A DNA stretch of 36,993 bases, taken from positions 1-36,993 of IMG/VR virus record IMGVR_UViG_3300042923_001833; one strand, written 5' to 3'. A program made the position numbers and the translations under genes. A model generated the notes under the pieces. That model was not told the origin of the DNA. It worked only from the letters and a program-made list of their open reading frames with translations, and made no database searches. Every line of letters starts with the position of its first letter. Position 1 is the first letter of the stretch. Positions 30,238 through 36,810 of this stretch are shown here, in pieces. This DNA comes from a virus.

Positions 30238-32117
30238 TAAAAGCATTTAAAGCCACGGACAACGATTATACATCGAATGGCGATATCATCATAAAGCCAA
30301 TTAGTGCCGTGATAACAAAGAACACCGAAGATGAATATATCGAAGTCGAAGCTCCGCTGAAATATGCGGAGTTTTTGATTCAGGACAACATACTAATCGT
30401 TGACACCTTGACAGGTAAAAAAGGGTATCAAATATTTAACCCAAAAACTGGACGTACCGCGATAGTAAAAGGGAGATTAATTTATCAGGAAAACCAACCA
30501 GAACCGGCAGACAGAGGGGCAGTTATATCATATGGTAAAAATCTTATTGATTGCAATGTTTCAGAGAATTGGGATGATGTAGTCACTAAAATAATACCAA
30601 TCGGATATAACGAAGCAACGCTCCCAGAAGGTTATTTGTCAGTGACCACACCACACCAAAGAGTATATGAAAAAACGGTTGAGTTTGGATTGTCAGAAAG
30701 TATCGAAGATAATATCGAGTCATTGGAAACTGCTATTGATTCCGGAATAACTTTAGTTGCAGACCTACAGAATTTTAAAACGGTACTCGAAAACAGAATT
30801 TCAGCTTGCGACATGGCGGTAAGCAACCTTGAAGCAGATATATCCGTACTGCAAATAAGGTACAACGCGCTTGGAACCTCTGAACCAGAACTAAAAGAAA
30901 AGGCTGTAATAATTGCGCAGATATCAGAAATTAACACCGAGATATCATCGTTAGAAGCGAATAAGTCAGCTAATCAAGTGGTACTTACTCAAACTATATC
31001 AGACTTATCCACAGCGCAGGCAAGCTTATCTAACTTGCAATCAGAATATAGCGATTTAATAATTACCGACCTTAGGAGTCAAGCACAAGCTTATCTTAAT
31101 GATAATATTTATCCTCATATCAATTATGATTTAGATGCACACCTTACCGGGGTAGTTGAGGTTGGTGATACGGTCAAGGTAAAACATGAGCGATTAAACA
31201 TAGATATGCTTGCTTATGTCACTTCATATCAATACGATTGCACAACATCAAAATTCAATAACATTCAATTCGGTACACAAAGAACAACCCTTAAGAGCAA
31301 AATATCCGGCATAGAACAAAACATTAAGAGCGTGTCAGACAGCGTAAAAGGAGCAAATTCCTTACTTGAACAGTTAGCCAACCAATTTATACTTAAGGTT
31401 GATTCCAATGGCAAGATTGGTTTATTTAAGCTTTCCAGTGATGCAAGCGGATCACAGATTTTAATTAAGGCTGACAACATCAATATTGAAGGAATTGTAA
31501 CCGCCAACGAATACTTTAAAGTCTTAGAAGATGGCAGCATAGAAGCAGTTAACGGCACCTTCAAAGGGCGAATCATTGCATCAACCTTTATTGGAGGCGC
31601 GATTGAATCGGACAACTACCAACCGAATGTAAGCGGTATGAAAATTTACTTGTCGGACGGAACTATTGATTCCAAACATTTTAAAGTTAATAGTGACGGA
31701 AGTGTAGCAATAACAGGCGGTGCTATTAACATCGAAACAGGGTCAGATTCAACAAGCGTTATTACATTAAAATTCGGCACTAAAATAATGAGGGTGACAC
31801 CGACCTCTATAACATCCTACAACGAAACTACGGACAAGACAATTGGCATATCAAATAGTGGGTCAGAAGCATATATTTATTTCTTTGACGGAGAAGAGAA
31901 TGTAATGCAACTTAGCACACAAAGAATTTACATGCCGAACAGACCAATTGTATGTAGCGAGATAACCGTAGGTGGCTATGAGCCAATAACCCCGGCCAAT
32001 AAAAATAATTTTACATACCCGCCTTCGTCACACAATCAAAATATTTCTAGTATCACAGGATTAACAGATATACTGAATAATTTATCAAGTAGGATTTCGA
32101 CACTTGAAGGAGCATGA
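30234..32117 (+). CDS. Tail-associated baseplate protein (prophage endopeptidase tail, Tal-like)
   Basis: In this roughly 627-residue protein the N-terminal 110 residues resemble gp27-like tail hub domains. About 150-270 is an inserted coiled coil (SACDMAVSNLEADISVLQIR). About 280-365 returns to the hub domain (VVEVGDTVKVKHERLNIDML, YQYDCTTSKFNNIQFG). The rest is repetitive beta structure leading to a coiled end. No obvious peptidase active site is visible. ATG 30234 is chosen for AGGAG at 9 bp. ATG 30228 is too close. Confidence 0.85.
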   Translation: MIKAFKATDNDYTSNGDIIIKPISAVITKNTEDEYIEVEAPLKYAEFLIQDNILIVDTLTGKKGYQIFNPKTGRTAIVKGRLIYQENQPEPADRGAVISYGKNLIDCNVSENWDDVVTKIIPIGYNEATLPEGYLSVTTPHQRVYEKTVEFGLSESIEDNIESLETAIDSGITLVADLQNFKTVLENRISACDMAVSNLEADISVLQIRYNALGTSEPELKEKAVIIAQISEINTEISSLEANKSANQVVLTQTISDLSTAQASLSNLQSEYSDLIITDLRSQAQAYLNDNIYPHINYDLDAHLTGVVEVGDTVKVKHERLNIDMLAYVTSYQYDCTTSKFNNIQFGTQRTTLKSKISGIEQNIKSVSDSVKGANSLLEQLANQFILKVDSNGKIGLFKLSSDASGSQILIKADNINIEGIVTANEYFKVLEDGSIEAVNGTFKGRIIASTFIGGAIESDNYQPNVSGMKIYLSDGTIDSKHFKVNSDGSVAITGGAINIETGSDSTSVITLKFGTKIMRVTPTSITSYNETTDKTIGISNSGSEAYIYFFDGEENVMQLSTQRIYMPNRPIVCSEITVGGYEPITPANKNNFTYPPSSHNQNISSITGLTDILNNLSSRISTLEGA

Positions 32118-32136
32118 AAAAATTTACAGGAAAAGA

Positions 32137-32165
32137 TTGCAAAATAAACCAAAATTTTCTATAAT
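32137..32165 (+). promoter_or_regulatory. Consensus promoter in front of the BppU-esterase gene
   Basis: TTGCAA (32137-32142) and TATAAT (32160-32165) are exactly 17 bp apart. The expected start of transcription is at about 32172, just before the GAGGTGAT ribosome site of the ATG at 32183. The gap between the tail genes is only 65 bp and this fills it. Confidence 0.65.
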
Positions 32166-32182
32166 GTTACCGAGGTGATATT

Positions 32183-33916
32183 ATGAAAAAGAAGTTTATA
32201 TTTGAAATCATTTTCCTCTTAATACTTACAGGAGGAATATCAATGGCGATTAGCTTACAAAACAGTTACAAATTATTAACGTGGGATATTAGCGATAGGC
32301 TTGTTAATATTTCGTATTTCGGAAAGCAAGATGATTCTGGAAGAGGAATAAGGGTAAAAATAGTACAGAATGGTGCCTATATTGTGCCGTCAACCGAAAC
32401 ACTTAGAATATTTTGCGAAAAACCTGACGGAACAAGAGTTTACATCGATGCAACACCTGGGGCAGAACATTATGATATCAAATTAACCAACCAGGTTTAT
32501 GCAGTAGCCGGAACAGTAAAGGCAGAGCTACAGTTAAATGTAGGCGGTGAATGGATAACATCTGATACATTCTGGATTGTGGTTAATAGCAACTTGGTTG
32601 ACAGCAGTGTGATATCAAGCGACGATTTTAATTCTTTGCAAAATGCTCTTGCCGATGTTGATAGTGTTAAGTCGCAATTAGCAGATAAAGCAAACGATGC
32701 GGAAGTCAGAAAAAAAAGCGTTCCAATCGGAACAAATGATATTTCTAATGATTTGGCAAGTGCTATAACCGGTGGTGCTACTCTTAATGTGCTGTCCATT
32801 CCAAGGCAAAAAAGCGTGACACCAGAAAAAACTACATTTCTAGAATTTGGCAATAACTTGTTCAATAAAAATGATCCTGAAATCGAAAACGGTTTTTACC
32901 TTTCACAAACAGGTACGCATACCGCTAACGCTAATTTGTTCATTAGTGGTAAGATAGCAGTTGAGATTGGAGACATTTATTCAGTTCCATACATAAACCT
33001 AATAGGAGATGCTACAAGTGGTGCTTACTATAATGAAAATGATGAATTTGTAACCTATGTAACAGCAGTAGCACAATCTGGTAATACTCACAGAGTTATC
33101 ACAGTCCCGTCAAACGACACCATTAGTTATATGAGAGTAAACCTTCGAATCTTATTCAAAGACACTACCATGGTAGTTAAAGGAAATATATACCCATCAT
33201 CTTATAGCGAATATAAAATATCGCTATCAAATGAATTAAAACTGAATAATGCTCAAAAATCAGAAGTTTCTATTTTAGTAGGAGGAAACCCATTATCAGA
33301 AAAGATTGTTTCCTTTAATGGTGATAGTATCATGTACGGTCATGGATATGTTGGCGGGTTTGCCAAAATAATAGCAGACAGAAACAATATGACATATGAA
33401 AATATCGCAGTAAGCGGAGCAACGATTACTCCAAATCAATTACAAAGCGACGGGACGACTTTAAGGCACTCAATATCAGGTACAATCAATAATATGAGAG
33501 ACGATGCAGACTATATTATTTTGGAAGGCGGTGTCAATGATTCTTCATTGGGTGTGCCAATGGGCATGTTGACCGGTAAATTTGATTACACTAGCACATT
33601 AAATACGGACACATTTTGTGGAGCATTTGAAAACATGCTAAAACAAACAATCGCTCGCTATCCAGGAAAGAAAATAGGGTTTGTTATCACGCATAAGATG
33701 CTTAGTGCATTTGAAGCATACTACGTAAATATGATATCTGCTTTACAAAAGTGGGGGATTCCTTACTGTGATTTATACGTAGGAATACCGTCATTGAACT
33801 ACATAGCTAATTTAAAAACGACTTACACAGTTAATGCAGATGGGTGGCATCCGAACGAATTAGGTTATCGCAAGTTTTACGTTGATAGGGTAGAAGCTTT
33901 TATGCGTGGTCTTTAA
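32183..33916 (+). CDS. BppU baseplate protein fused to an SGNH/GDSL esterase (receptor-binding candidate)
   Basis: The 577-residue long form begins with a hydrophobic segment, MKKKFIFEIIFLLILTGGIS. The second ATG at 32243 (557 residues, MAISLQNSYKLLTWDI) has a perfect AGGAGG and is the normal BppU start. BppU spans about residues 21-150. A coiled linker (about 165-215) and a beta-rich domain follow. The C-terminal SGNH hydrolase (about 370-577) has block I GDSIMYGHG, block II SGATI, block III GGVNDS and the D-x-x-H of DGWHPNELG. It probably removes acetyl or similar ester groups from cell-wall polysaccharide during adsorption. Which start is used decides whether a membrane-targeted form exists. 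Confidence 0.88.
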   Translation: MKKKFIFEIIFLLILTGGISMAISLQNSYKLLTWDISDRLVNISYFGKQDDSGRGIRVKIVQNGAYIVPSTETLRIFCEKPDGTRVYIDATPGAEHYDIKLTNQVYAVAGTVKAELQLNVGGEWITSDTFWIVVNSNLVDSSVISSDDFNSLQNALADVDSVKSQLADKANDAEVRKKSVPIGTNDISNDLASAITGGATLNVLSIPRQKSVTPEKTTFLEFGNNLFNKNDPEIENGFYLSQTGTHTANANLFISGKIAVEIGDIYSVPYINLIGDATSGAYYNENDEFVTYVTAVAQSGNTHRVITVPSNDTISYMRVNLRILFKDTTMVVKGNIYPSSYSEYKISLSNELKLNNAQKSEVSILVGGNPLSEKIVSFNGDSIMYGHGYVGGFAKIIADRNNMTYENIAVSGATITPNQLQSDGTTLRHSISGTINNMRDDADYIILEGGVNDSSLGVPMGMLTGKFDYTSTLNTDTFCGAFENMLKQTIARYPGKKIGFVITHKMLSAFEAYYVNMISALQKWGIPYCDLYVGIPSLNYIANLKTTYTVNADGWHPNELGYRKFYVDRVEAFMRGL

Positions 33917-33949
33917 ATTACTATAGAATGATATTGCGAACTAAATAAC

Positions 33950-33971
33950 AGGAGCCTTCGGGCTCCTTTTT
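33950..33971 (+). terminator. Rho-independent terminator
   Basis: AGGAGCC (33950-33956), tetraloop TTCG and GGCTCCT (33961-33967) are followed by TTTTATT. It ends the tail operon before the lysis genes. Confidence 0.9.
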
Positions 33972-34002
33972 ATTATTAAAAAATAAGAAAGAAGGTAAAA
34001 TT

Positions 34003-34467
34003 ATGAACAAGGTTAAAACAATGTTTACTGCATTTTTTTCAGCCCTGGCTGGATGGCTTGGAATTTTAGCTATACCGGTATTTGTGTTGGTACTATGCAA
34101 CGTTATTGATTATGGTACTGGCTTAGCAGCTGCTAAATATCGGGATCAGGAATTAAATAGTTATAAGAGTTTTAGGGGAATTGCTAAAAAGGTGTGCATG
34201 TGGTTATTGGTAGGTGTGGGAGCTATGATTGATTGGCTTATTATATATGCAAGCGATACAGTGGGTATAAAATTACCTGTAAGCTTTTTAATAGCCTGTA
34301 TCGTAGCCATATGGCTTATAGCAAATGAGATTATCTCGATACTTGAAAACGTGGTGGATATCGGTACTCCGATACCGCCTTTTTTAATGCCATTAGTCAA
34401 AAATATTAGAAAACAAGTAGAGGACAAGGCAGAAATCAAGGAGGCGAGCAAAGATGAACCTGACTAA
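34003..34467 (+). CDS. Phage holin (toxin secretion/phage lysis holin family)
   Basis: The 154-residue protein has membrane segments at about residues 15-37, 65-82 and 88-110, with YKSFRGIAKKVCMWLLVGVG and a NVVDIGTPIPPFL loop typical of the Cph1/Holin_4 family. The tail is charged. It permeabilises the membrane at lysis time. AAGAAGG lies upstream. The 3' end overlaps the endolysin by 14 bp. Confidence 0.92.
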   Translation: MNKVKTMFTAFFSALAGWLGILAIPVFVLVLCNVIDYGTGLAAAKYRDQELNSYKSFRGIAKKVCMWLLVGVGAMIDWLIIYASDTVGIKLPVSFLIACIVAIWLIANEIISILENVVDIGTPIPPFLMPLVKNIRKQVEDKAEIKEASKDEPD

Positions 34468-35254
34468 AAAGTACATGACAAAAAACCGGTGTTATACCAA
34501 CGGTACAAAAATTCAAGTGACAAAGCTTGTATTACATTCCACCGGATGCGCTCAACCGGATGCAGACGTACATATCGGTAATTGGAACACGGCTATATCT
34601 TCCGCTTGTCCCCATGCCTTTATCGAGACAGACAGAGTAGTCCAAACTCTTCCCTGGGATTTTAAAGGATGGCATGTCGGGTTAGGAAGTAAAGGTTCAT
34701 ATAATTCATGTAGCATTGGCGTTGAGATATGCGAACCAAAAGGCCATACATATAAAAACGGCAGTACTATGGTAAACTACGATGTAAAAAAGAACGAGGA
34801 ATACTTTGCCAAGGTTTACGAAAATGCCGTAGAATTATTCGCCCGTTTATGCTATGACTTCTTACTAGACCCGATGAAAGATATCTTATGTCATAGCGAA
34901 GTACACGCCTTAGGATATGGGTCTAATCATGGCGACGTAATGCACTGGTTTCCGAAGCACGGCAAGAGCATGGATACATTCAGAGCCGATGTCAGAGCTC
35001 GCATTATGGCTAACGCTGTGCCTAACAGTACGATTACTGTCAATTCATCCACTGATGATATAAACTGGCTTAAATCAAAGATTAACAAGGTTATAGATGG
35101 TATTTATCCAAAGCTTGACTTAAACGGTGTATATGATGCCAAAACAAGGATTGCTGTGTTGATAACTTGGGAGTTGTTTGGGTGGAATAAAGATGGTCAA
35201 GATGATGGATGGAGAGCCGGAGCAAAGACAATTAAAAGACTTACACAATATTAA
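34454..35254 (+). CDS. Endolysin, N-acetylmuramoyl-L-alanine amidase (Amidase_2)
   Basis: The 266-residue zinc amidase cuts the bond between muramic acid and the stem peptide. Visible features are the ligand His28 in LVLHSTG, HAFIETDRVVQTLPW, GWHVG, SIGVEICEP, and the SEVHALGYGSNHGDVMHW region with the other ligands. About residues 195-266 form a small C-terminal domain (DDINWLKSKINKVIDGIYPK to the end) that probably binds the wall. No signal peptide, so it needs the holin. A minus-strand ribozyme lies 59 bp beyond the stop. Confidence 0.93.
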   Translation: MNLTKKYMTKNRCYTNGTKIQVTKLVLHSTGCAQPDADVHIGNWNTAISSACPHAFIETDRVVQTLPWDFKGWHVGLGSKGSYNSCSIGVEICEPKGHTYKNGSTMVNYDVKKNEEYFAKVYENAVELFARLCYDFLLDPMKDILCHSEVHALGYGSNHGDVMHWFPKHGKSMDTFRADVRARIMANAVPNSTITVNSSTDDINWLKSKINKVIDGIYPKLDLNGVYDAKTRIAVLITWELFGWNKDGQDDGWRAGAKTIKRLTQY

Positions 35255-35312
35255 ATTATCAAAGTACATTCTATGATAAAAGTGGCGGCGATTATCCACT
35301 ATGCCGACGGGT

Positions 35313-35372
35313 TCCCGTGACCTCCTATATGGAGGTTTCGGCTGTTGCCCGGACAGCCATCATCAGACGGGA
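35313..35372 (-). ncRNA. Type I hammerhead self-cleaving ribozyme
   Basis: On the minus strand: stem I 5' arm TCCCGT (35372-35367), core CTGATGA (35366-35360), one extra T (35359), stem II GGCTGT/ACAGCC (35358-35353 with 35345-35340) with loop CCGGGCA, core GAAA (35339-35336), stem III CCTCC/GGAGG with loop ATATA (35335-35321), then GTC as the cleavage triplet ending at 35319 (G is the last stem III base), and stem I 3' arm ACGGGA (35318-35313). Cleavage is predicted between 35319 and 35318. All conserved core bases are present. The only deviation is the extra U between A9 and stem II. It begins directly after the TAA of the 35373-35564 gene. Confidence 0.9.
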
Positions 35373-35564
35373 TTAAAACACAGGATTTGCCTTGCTTAAT
35401 TCACATTCTCCGTATTTTTCTAAGTGAGCTTTTTCGTAAGCTGTAAAAAATTCCTGTTCAGTTTCAAATCCAACATTGTGCAGTTCTTCTCTGATTTCAT
35501 CATCCATAAAACCTACTGCAACTTCAAAATCAATTTCTTTTCCATTCATGTTAACGATCATCAT
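35373..35564 (-). CDS. Small acidic protein (63 residues) linked to the ribozyme
   Basis: It starts MMIVNMNGKEIDFEVAVGFM and has DDEIREELHNVG and EQEFFTAYEKAHLEKYGE. I recall this type of small acidic protein from Firmicute mobile elements, but no function is known to me. GGAGG precedes the ATG at 8 bp. Its promoter (TTGAAT/TATAAT) carries operator 1. The mRNA would be cut by the hammerhead 53-54 nt after the stop codon, leaving a 3' end in the ribozyme. It is divergent from the RHH gene and convergent with the endolysin. It may be an inhibitor or the partner of the RHH protein. Confidence 0.75.
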   Translation of the reverse strand: MMIVNMNGKEIDFEVAVGFMDDEIREELHNVGFETEQEFFTAYEKAHLEKYGECELSKANPVF

Positions 35565-35608
35565 ATTAAAATCCTCCGTTTGTTTTATTTGTTGTTCCTT
35601 ATAAATTT

Positions 35609-35637
35609 ATTATATACTAACGCAAGTATATATTCAA
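35609..35637 (-). promoter_or_regulatory. Promoter of the 63-residue gene with operator 1
   Basis: On the minus strand, TTGAAT (35637-35632) and TATAAT (35614-35609) are 17 bp apart. ATACTAACGCAAGTAT (35614-35629) fills the spacer and is nearly the reverse complement of operator 2, so binding would block this promoter. Confidence 0.75.
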
Positions 35638-35682
35638 TGTACAAATTTACCAAATATAATTATGTTATATTGTATATTATGC

Positions 35683-35715
35683 ATACTTGCGTAAGTATAT
35701 CCATTGTTATATAAT
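35683..35715 (+). promoter_or_regulatory. Promoter of the RHH gene with operator 2
   Basis: TTGCGT (35687-35692) and TATAAT (35710-35715) have 17-bp spacing. Operator 2, ATACTTGCGTAAGTAT (35683-35698), has 6-bp palindromic arms and covers the -35. It suggests autoregulation by the RHH protein. Confidence 0.75.
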
Positions 35716-35736
35716 AAATACGAAAGGCGGTGTGAT

Positions 35737-35925
35737 ATGGATAGAAAAGGAACTGCAGCCACCAAGGCGAAGAACAAGTATAACCTAAATAATTACGATA
35801 GATTATATCCATATGTAGAAAAAGGCAAGAAACAATACTACGAATTAGAAGCCAAAAGGCAAGGATACGAAAGCTTTAATCAATTTATTATTGATGCAAT
35901 CGAAGAAAAGATAAAAAGAGCATAA
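35737..35925 (+). CDS. Ribbon-helix-helix (Arc/CopG-like) regulator
   Basis: The 62-residue protein starts MDRKGTAATKAKNKYNLNNY. A strand containing YPYVEKGKKQYYELEAKRQG is followed by SFNQFIIDAIEEKIKR, the RHH layout seen in many small phage and plasmid regulators. ATG 35737 is preferred, as AAAGGCGG lies 6 bp upstream. Earlier in-frame ATG 35704 falls inside the promoter. It probably binds the two ATACTT-type operators and represses both divergent genes. Confidence 0.82.
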   Translation: MDRKGTAATKAKNKYNLNNYDRLYPYVEKGKKQYYELEAKRQGYESFNQFIIDAIEEKIKRA

Positions 35926-35931
35926 ACAAAT

Positions 35932-35960
35932 CCCCAGGTTTAAACGCCTGGGGTATTTTT
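35932..35960 (+). terminator. Bidirectional terminator
   Basis: CCCCAGG (35932-35938) pairs with CCTGGGG (35947-35953), followed by TATTTTTG. A-rich bases precede it, so it can work in both directions. It lies between the convergent RHH and membrane-protein genes and overlaps the latter's last codons. Confidence 0.85.
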
Positions 35961-36227
35961 GTTATTTATAAGATGTTTCAATAACTTTTCTTGATTATCT
36001 AATATTTCTGCATTTTGTTCAATTAATGCCCTTGAACTTCCGGCTATTTCACCTATTCCGTAAATTATCATACATAACACACCCGCTGACAACATTGTCA
36101 TTAACATTACAGTGTAAGCTTCCGAATCGTTCGATTTAATGCTTATTGTTTCAGCTAAGTAAAACGATCCAAAGAATGCTAATACAAAAACACCTATAGA
36201 AAACCATTTGCACAATTTACTAAACAC
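35940..36227 (-). CDS. Two-TM membrane protein of unknown function
   Basis: The 95-residue protein has hydrophobic segments at about residues 8-26 and 38-60, then a polar helical tail (IAGSSRALIEQNAEILDNQE). The tail probably faces the cytoplasm. AGGAGG lies upstream on the minus strand. It follows the XRE regulator at 36315 on the same strand and may be expressed in the lysogen. Possible roles include superinfection exclusion, but nothing in the sequence proves it. Confidence 0.7.
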   Translation of the reverse strand: MFSKLCKWFSIGVFVLAFFGSFYLAETISIKSNDSEAYTVMLMTMLSAGVLCMIIYGIGEIAGSSRALIEQNAEILDNQEKLLKHLINNKNTPGV

Positions 36228-36314
36228 TAAATATTCCTCCTTTGTTTATTTTTATAAAAAGACATTGCCTGTCCTACTTTAGTACTATAATGTCAAAGCA
36301 CCCCAAAATTATCA

Positions 36315-36599
36315 TTATTTTCCACGAATGCTTATAATGTATTGCTTATATAATTCGATTTGTAATAATTCGTCTGCCGTAACGTCCGTGTCCGTTTCGC
36401 CTATAAGCCACGATACCGACACGCCTAACGTATTTGACAATATATATAAATGGGTAAGAGTAACCTCGCCTTTACCATTTTCGATTTTTGAGTATGTGGT
36501 TTGGTGTATTCCCAACAATCCGGCAATAACTGATTGTTTTAACCCCTTCTTTCTTCTGGCAACTGACAATTTGTTGCCGAATTTGATCTTGTCATACAT
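36315..36599 (-). CDS. XRE-family transcriptional regulator
   Basis: The 94-residue protein has a helix-turn-helix domain (about residues 8-62) with LKQSVIAGLLGIHQTTYSKI and LSNTLGVSVSWLIGE, followed by a short acidic tail. ATG 36599 is chosen for GGGGTG at 6 bp. The alternative GTG is at 36608. It is divergent from the last gene across a 200-bp region with three predicted promoters, so it probably controls them. This second regulator suggests a separate accessory module. Confidence 0.85.
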   Translation of the reverse strand: MYDKIKFGNKLSVARRKKGLKQSVIAGLLGIHQTTYSKIENGKGEVTLTHLYILSNTLGVSVSWLIGETDTDVTADELLQIELYKQYIISIRGK

Positions 36600-36617
36600 G
36601 TGCAACACCCCATGTGG

Positions 36618-36646
36618 ATAATATCACATAAAATTTTCCAGTTCAA
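36618..36646 (-). promoter_or_regulatory. Promoter of the right-end XRE gene
   Basis: On the minus strand, TTGAAC (36646-36641) and TATTAT (36623-36618) are separated by 17 bp, about 20 bp upstream of the ATG at 36599. Confidence 0.6.
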
Positions 36647-36653
36647 CACGGGA

Positions 36654-36682
36654 TTGACACAATATGTCGAAAGGCATAAAAT
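36654..36682 (+). promoter_or_regulatory. Rightward promoter, upstream copy
   Basis: TTGACA (36654-36659) and TAAAAT (36677-36682) have 17-bp spacing. It faces away from the XRE gene, and the spacer (with TATGTCGAAAGGCATA) may hold an operator. Confidence 0.55.
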
Positions 36683-36726
36683 ATTATACAGAACTATGTT
36701 TGTTAAAATAATAACTTAAAATATGA

Positions 36727-36755
36727 TTGATAACGAACAAATGTTCTGATATAAT
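36727..36755 (+). promoter_or_regulatory. Rightward promoter with LexA-like box
   Basis: TTGATA (36727-36732) and TATAAT (36750-36755) are 17 bp apart. The spacer contains CGAACAAATGTTCT (36734-36747), matching the Gram-positive LexA box CGAACNNNNGTTCG except for the last base. LexA binding here would block the promoter, so the next gene should respond to DNA damage. Confidence 0.65.
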
Positions 36756-36810
36756 GGTTATAATTTCACTGCTACAAAACACACAAAATCACTAAAGGGG
36801 GATAACTAGA

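Noticed and set aside
30234-32117. Cell-wall peptidase activity in the Tal-like protein
   Set aside because: I could not find a recognisable NlpC/P60, M23 or lysozyme motif. The C-terminal part looks structural.
35940-36227. Membrane protein as a second holin
   Set aside because: It is on the minus strand beside an XRE regulator, away from the endolysin operon, and the 34003 gene is already a clear holin.
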